Source: Streptomyces lilacinus
GTDB lineage: Bacteria > Actinomycetota > Actinomycetes > Streptomycetales > Streptomycetaceae
Reading direction: 5' to 3'
DNA length: 7,401 nucleotides
Assembly: GCA_000715685.1 (NCBI GenBank)
Contig: KL569411.1
Coordinates: forward strand, 21,388-28,788
Under the pieces are notes generated by a model. The model had not been told where the DNA came from and ran no database searches. It saw only the letters and a program-made list of their open reading frames with translations. Positions 4,610-7,401 of the stretch are shown here, piece after piece (positions within the stretch are counted from its first letter, which is position 1; every line of letters begins with the position of its first letter). A program made the translations under genes and the position numbers.

Positions 4610-5460
4610 CTGGAACTCTCGTACTCGCAGGAACCCCCATCGGCGACGTCGCCGACGCGCCCCCGCGGCTGGCCGCCGAGCTCGGCGCCGCCGAGGTGAT
4701 CGCCGCCGAGGACACCCGGCGGCTGCGCCGGCTGACCCAGGCGCTGGGGGTGCAGACCACGGGCCGGGTGGTCTCGTACTTCGAGGGCAACGAGTCCGCC
4801 CGTACGCCCGAGCTGGTCGAGGCGCTGGTCGGCGGGGCGCGGGTGCTGCTGGTCACGGACGCGGGCATGCCGTCGGTGTCCGACCCCGGCTACCGGCTGG
4901 TCGCGGCCGCCGTCGAGCGGGGCGTGAAGGTCACGGCCGTGCCGGGCCCCTCGGCGGTGCTGACGGCGCTGGCCGTCTCCGGCCTGCCGGTGGACCGCTT
5001 CTGCTTCGAGGGCTTCCTGCCGCGCAAGGCCGGCGAGCGGCTCGGCCGGCTGCGCGAGGTGGCCGACGAGCGGCGCACCCTCGTCTACTTCGAGGCCCCG
5101 CACCGCCTGGACGACACCCTCGCCGCGATGGCCGAGGCCTTCGGCGCCGACCGCCGGGCGGCCGTGTGCCGGGAGCTGACGAAGACGTACGAGGAGGTCA
5201 AGCGCGGGCCCCTGGCCGAGCTGGCGGCCTGGGCCGCCGAGGGCGTGCGCGGCGAGATCACGATCGTCGTCGAGGGCGCCCCCGAGCGCGGCCCGGCGGA
5301 CCTGGACCCCGCGGAGCTGGTCCGCAGGGTGCAGGTGCGGGAGGAGGCCGGGGAGCGCCGCAAGGAGGCGATCGCGGCCGTGGCGGCCGAAACCGGCCTG
5401 CCCAAGCGCGAGGTGTTCGATGCCGTCGTGGCGGCAAAAAATGCCGCACAGCGGGGTTGA
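4606..5460 (+). CDS. rsmI: 16S rRNA (cytidine1402-2'-O)-methyltransferase RsmI
   Basis: A 284-aa cytoplasmic SAM-dependent enzyme that 2'-O-methylates C1402 in helix 44 of 16S rRNA, in the ribosomal P site, together with RsmH. The tetrapyrrole-methylase-type fold is complete. Visible motifs are the SAM/substrate loop LAGTPIGD (residues 7-14), EDTR (35-38), VSYFEGNESARTPEL, TDAGMPSVSDPG starting at 84, PGPS (113-116), FEGFLPRK, and EAPHR (163-167), then RELTKTYEEV. The last 40 or so residues (RRKEAIAAVAAETGLPKREVFDAV) form the helix-turn-helix-like C-terminal domain typical of RsmI. GTG 4606 is preferred over ATG 4597, which would add three residues: GAGG at 4593-4596 lies 9 nt before the GTG but directly abuts the ATG. 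Only 31 nt separate it from the secreted protein gene, so co-transcription is likely. Confidence 0.95.
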   Translation: MTGTLVLAGTPIGDVADAPPRLAAELGAAEVIAAEDTRRLRRLTQALGVQTTGRVVSYFEGNESARTPELVEALVGGARVLLVTDAGMPSVSDPGYRLVAAAVERGVKVTAVPGPSAVLTALAVSGLPVDRFCFEGFLPRKAGERLGRLREVADERRTLVYFEAPHRLDDTLAAMAEAFGADRRAAVCRELTKTYEEVKRGPLAELAAWAAEGVRGEITIVVEGAPERGPADLDPAELVRRVQVREEAGERRKEAIAAVAAETGLPKREVFDAVVAAKNAAQRG

Positions 5461-5482
5461 CAGTAAGGTAAAGGGCTAACCT
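5457..5482 (+). promoter_or_regulatory. TTGACA element with an iron-box-like inverted repeat
   Basis: A perfect -35 consensus TTGACA (5457-5462) overlaps the rsmI stop. TAACCT (5477-5482) follows at only 14 bp, too short for a standard -10; CTGAAA at 18 bp is a poor alternative. Between them, AGGT (5466-5469) and ACCT (5479-5482) are inverted arms. The stretch AGGTAAAGGGCTAACCT resembles DtxR/IdeR/DmdR iron boxes of the type AGGTWAGSCTAACCT, but with two extra central bases. It may be a degenerate or variant site. It would drive or control the CxxC gene 170 nt downstream. Confidence 0.35.
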
Positions 5483-5619
5483 GAAAAGCAAAGCCCAGGC
5501 ATGGCAGCCAGCGCTTTAGGACATGGAGCCGCCAAGTTTGCCCCAATTCGCGGGTCAGGCTGCTGCGCCATCGCCGGGATGGGCGTTCCCTGGTGGTGGG
5601 ACGTCCGATCCCGGAGAGA

Positions 5620-5642
5620 CTTGTCCAGCGGACAAGAGGGAG
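5620..5642 (+). promoter_or_regulatory. Perfect hairpin/dyad abutting the Shine-Dalgarno of the CxxC gene
   Basis: CTTGTCC (5620-5626) and GGACAAG (5630-5636) are perfect 7-bp inverted arms around AGC. The right arm shares its last base with the Shine-Dalgarno GAGGGAG (5636-5642), which lies 5 nt before ATG 5648. A stem here could reduce ribosome access, or the dyad could be an operator. The Shine-Dalgarno supports ATG 5648 over the in-frame ATG 5501, which lacks one and would add 49 residues read from AT-richer DNA. Confidence 0.6.
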
Positions 5643-5647
5643 CTGCC

Positions 5648-6109
5648 ATGAGCGAGATCGCAGGAGCTTCGAGCGGTGCCCGCCGGCCCGTGACGACGCG
5701 CACGGTGTCCGAACAGGGCGCCGATCCGTTCGAGCCGGCGCACGAGTCCTATTCCTTCGCCTGCATGCGGTGCGGTCACGGCTGGGAGCAGTCGTACGAA
5801 ATACGGCACCACGTCGACGCGAAGGGTCAGCCCTTCGTCACCTACTACGCCGACGGCGAGCGGGTGCCTTCCCCGCTGACCCGTCCGACGTGCATCAACT
5901 GCGGCGAGCACGTCGTGCGCATCATGCGGTCCGGGCAGGTGTCCCAGATCGCCGACGCCCTCCATCTGCAGACCCGCACGGTCGTGCCCGCCACCCAGCA
6001 GGCCGCCGCCGGGCCGATCATGGACGGCGGCCCGCGCCCGGACCGCGGTGACCGCAGCGGTCACCACTGGCACCTCTCGGACCTGCTGCATCCCTTCCAC
6101 CGCAAGTAG
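5648..6109 (+). CDS. Uncharacterised double-CxxC (zinc-ribbon-like) protein
   Basis: A 153-aa, probably cytoplasmic protein of unknown function; no signal peptide or membrane segment. It has two CxxC knuckles, Cys39/Cys42 (FACMRCGHGW) and Cys82/Cys85 (PTCINCGEHV), 39 residues apart. This is a classic arrangement for one tetrahedral zinc, as in zinc ribbons. Between them lies a charged, likely beta-sheet segment (YEIRHHVDAKGQPFVTYYADGERVP). Residues 1-35 and about 105-137 are low-complexity and likely disordered, and the end is His-rich (SGHHWHLSDLLHPFHRK), which might bind metal or a partner. I believe related proteins occur upstream of tatD in other Streptomyces but cannot verify this here. 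Start set by GAGGGAG at 5636. A role in nucleic-acid or protein binding is the generic zinc-ribbon expectation, not something shown here. Confidence 0.8.
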   Translation: MSEIAGASSGARRPVTTRTVSEQGADPFEPAHESYSFACMRCGHGWEQSYEIRHHVDAKGQPFVTYYADGERVPSPLTRPTCINCGEHVVRIMRSGQVSQIADALHLQTRTVVPATQQAAAGPIMDGGPRPDRGDRSGHHWHLSDLLHPFHRK

Positions 6110-6122
6110 CCTCCCTCGCCCC

Positions 6123-6140
6123 TGGGCGCGGTGCGGCCCA
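6123..6140 (+). terminator. Weak hairpin between the CxxC gene and tatD
   Basis: TGGGC (6123-6127) and GCCCA (6136-6140) form a 5-bp stem with an 8-nt loop, 13 nt after the CxxC stop codon. There is no U-tract. It overlaps the expected tatD -35 position. It may be a weak terminator or nothing. Confidence 0.2.
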
Positions 6141-6154
6141 CAGGTCACGATCCC

Positions 6155-6160
6155 TAGAAT
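6155..6160 (+). promoter_or_regulatory. -10 element of a probable leaderless tatD promoter
   Basis: TAGAAT matches the Streptomyces -10 well (TAGRRT type) and is followed by only 7 nt before ATG 6168. There is no Shine-Dalgarno in those bases. Transcription would start at or next to the A of the ATG, giving a leaderless mRNA, a frequent arrangement in Streptomyces. The -35 region (TGCGGC around 6132) is poor. Confidence 0.65.
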
Positions 6161-6167
6161 CGCGACC

Positions 6168-7100
6168 ATGGCGGCAACAGCATCGAACAGCGGTCCGGTC
6201 GGCGGCGAGCGCAAGAACGAGCGCGACAAGAACACCGACAAGGACGTCCCCCCGCCGCCCCCGGCACCGCTGAACGTGCCCGTCGCCGACTCGCACACCC
6301 ACCTGGACATGCAGGCGGGCCCCGTCGAGGACGCCCTGGCCAAGGCCGCGTCCGTCGGGGTCACCACGGTCATCCAGGTGGGCTGCGACGTGTCCGGCTC
6401 CCGCTGGGCGGCCGAGACGGCCGCCGCGCACGACGCCGTCTGGGCGGCGGTGGCCCTGCACCCCAACGAGGCGCCCCGCATCGTGCACGGCGACCCCGAC
6501 GGCTGGTCCCGGCAGGGCGCCCGCGAGCCCGGCGGCCGCGCCGCCCTCGACGCCGCCCTCGAGGAGATCGACCAGCTGGCCGCGCTGCCGCAGGTCAAGG
6601 GCGTCGGCGAGACCGGCCTCGACTTCTTCCGCACCGGGCCCGAGGGCATGGAGGCCCAGGAGTACTCCTTCCGCCGCCACATCGACATCGCCAAGCGCCA
6701 CGGCAAGGCCCTGGTCATCCACGACCGCGACGCCCACGCCGACGTGCTGCGCGTGCTCGAGGAGGAAGGCGCGCCCGAGCGGGTGGTCTTCCACTGCTAC
6801 TCCGGCGACGCGGAGATGGCGAAGGTGTGCGCCGCCGCCGGCTACTACCTCTCCTTCGCCGGCAACGTCACCTTCAAGAACGCCCAGCACCTGCGCGACG
6901 CCCTCGCCGTGACCCCCCTCGACCGCGTCCTCGTCGAGACCGACGCGCCCTTCCTGACCCCGATGCCGTATCGCGGACGGCCCAACGCGCCCTACCTCAT
7001 TCCGGTCACATTGCGCGCGATGGCCGCGGTGCGGGACATCGACGAGGACGCCCTGGCCACGGCGGTAGCCGCGAATACCGCACGCGCCTTCGGGTACTGA
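6168..7100 (+). CDS. tatD: TatD-family metal-dependent deoxyribonuclease/hydrolase
   Basis: A 310-aa cytoplasmic TIM-barrel metalloenzyme of the TatD/YcfH family. Characterised members are 3'-5' exonucleases acting in DNA repair and degradation; despite the name they are not needed for Tat export. All expected metal ligands are present: His43 and His45 (DSHTHLD), Glu148 (GVGETGLDFF), His185 (VIHDRDAH), His209 (VFHCYSG) and Asp259 (ETDAPFLTP). The C-terminus TAVAANTARAFGY is typical. Residues 1-38 form a charged, Lys/Glu/Asp-rich then Pro-rich tail (VPPPPPAPL) before the barrel, longer than in E. coli TatD but common in Streptomyces. ATG 6168 is chosen because it lies 7 nt after a good -10 and the frame above it overlaps the previous gene; no Shine-Dalgarno is present. 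A new promoter seems to follow it, so it may be monocistronic. Confidence 0.95.
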   Translation: MAATASNSGPVGGERKNERDKNTDKDVPPPPPAPLNVPVADSHTHLDMQAGPVEDALAKAASVGVTTVIQVGCDVSGSRWAAETAAAHDAVWAAVALHPNEAPRIVHGDPDGWSRQGAREPGGRAALDAALEEIDQLAALPQVKGVGETGLDFFRTGPEGMEAQEYSFRRHIDIAKRHGKALVIHDRDAHADVLRVLEEEGAPERVVFHCYSGDAEMAKVCAAAGYYLSFAGNVTFKNAQHLRDALAVTPLDRVLVETDAPFLTPMPYRGRPNAPYLIPVTLRAMAAVRDIDEDALATAVAANTARAFGY

Positions 7101-7135
7101 CCCCGGATTTCGCGACACCGTGTGACCATACGACT

Positions 7136-7164
7136 TTGGTGGGTGATGGTCGCTCCGCTACAGT
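7136..7164 (+). promoter_or_regulatory. Candidate promoter for the truncated downstream gene
   Basis: TTGGTG (7136-7141) and TACAGT (7159-7164) are spaced 17 bp; the -35 matches only its TTG. The -10 is identical to the one proposed for the PBP gene. GACCAT (7124-7129) and ATGGTC (7145-7150) form a 6-bp inverted repeat flanking the -35, with centres about 21 bp apart, so both arms would lie on one face of the helix as in an operator. Confidence 0.4.
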
Positions 7165-7194
7165 CCCGGGCCTAGTCGGACCCAGTGGAGTGTC

Positions 7195-7401
7195 GTGAGT
7201 CATGGACAGGGCAGCCCCCACGCTGCACCGCGCACCGCGACGGAGACCCCGTCGTACGACCCGTACGCGCCCCGAGATCCGTACGGGCCGCCCGACCCGC
7301 ACGCCCTGTACGAGCCGTACGGGACCTACGAGCCGTACCCGCAGTCCCGCCCGCCGTCGCCGTACGCGCCGCAGCCGCCGCACGGCGCGCCCGGCGGGGA
7401 C
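7195..7401 (+). CDS. N-terminus of a Tyr/Pro-rich protein, possibly Rpf/G5-type cell-wall protein (3' truncated)
   Basis: GTG 7195 opens a frame that runs off the window after 69 codons. The start is MSHGQGSPHAAPRTATETPS, followed by Pro/Tyr-rich repeats such as DPYAPRDPYGP and YEPYGTYEPY. GGAG at 7187-7190 lies 4 nt ahead, close but usable. The competing frame from ATG 7202 stays open too, but it uses codons such as AGG, CGA, AGA and CGT, whereas this frame has GC-rich third positions. No domain is reached. In Streptomyces the gene after tatD is, as I recall, commonly a resuscitation-promoting-factor-like protein with DUF348/G5 domains and a cytoplasmic Tyr-rich tail before a membrane anchor; synteny plus tail composition suggest that here, but it is an inference. 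Confidence 0.7.
   Translation, partial: MSHGQGSPHAAPRTATETPSYDPYAPRDPYGPPDPHALYEPYGTYEPYPQSRPPSPYAPQPPHGAPGGD
7309..7338 (+). repeat. 18-bp-period repeat encoding YEPY
   Basis: TACGAGCCGTAC occurs at 7309-7320 and again at 7327-7338, encoding two YEPY units. It lies among several other (D/E)PY or SPY motifs in the same reading frame. It is a low-complexity coding repeat, prone to length variation. Confidence 0.8.

Noticed and set aside
5501..5647. 49-residue N-terminal extension of the CxxC protein from ATG 5501
   Set aside because: No Shine-Dalgarno, and AT-richer sequence that includes the dyad. ATG 5648 has GAGGGAG at good spacing.
5555..6718. 387-codon minus-strand frame
   Set aside because: It overlaps the CxxC gene and tatD antisense, has no ribosome-binding site, and has low-complexity composition.
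7121..7136. Crp/TGTGA site upstream of the last gene
   Set aside because: Only one half-site (TGTGA at 7121-7125) is present; the other half (GACTT) does not match TCACA.

Overview
The window looks like core chromosome of a high-GC actinomycete, almost certainly Streptomyces. Codon third positions are overwhelmingly G or C, starts are ATG or GTG, and the gene set is typical of the genus: protein O-mannosyltransferase, a penicillin-binding protein with an NTF2-like domain, rsmI, tatD, then a Tyr/Pro-rich N-terminus where Streptomyces usually carries an Rpf/G5-type cell-wall protein. The first 16 bases are not genomic. They match the 3' 16 bases of the Tn5/Nextera mosaic-end adapter, so the window starts at an untrimmed contig edge and the first gene is truncated by the assembly.

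All supported genes are on the + strand. 18-1046: C-terminal part of a Pmt protein O-mannosyltransferase. 1047-1202: an unusually AT-rich promoter region with a perfect 8-bp inverted repeat just ahead of the Shine-Dalgarno. 1203-2864: penicillin-binding transpeptidase whose last 18 codons are tandemly duplicated. 2865-3129: very GC-rich non-coding stretch with small repeats, a 17-bp dyad and an 11-bp-period direct repeat resembling a PhoP (PHO) box. 3130-3177: possible 15-aa leader peptide. 3174-4025: EamA/DMT transporter. 4113-4574: small secreted protein. 4606-5460: rsmI, possibly coupled to the previous gene through a 12-codon mini-ORF. 5461-5647: AT-richer regulatory region. 5648-6109: uncharacterised double-CxxC protein. 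6168-7100: tatD, probably translated from a leaderless mRNA. 7195-7401: start of the next, truncated gene.

Functionally there is a cell-envelope theme (Pmt, PBP, secreted protein, probable Rpf-like protein) interleaved with housekeeping RNA and nucleic-acid functions (RsmI, TatD). I see no mobile element, CRISPR array, RNA gene, toxin-antitoxin pair, defence system or biosynthetic cluster. I do not think the window holds a new multi-gene system. The points most worth a second look are the regulatory architecture ahead of the PBP, transporter and CxxC genes, the duplicated PBP tail, and the uncharacterised CxxC protein.
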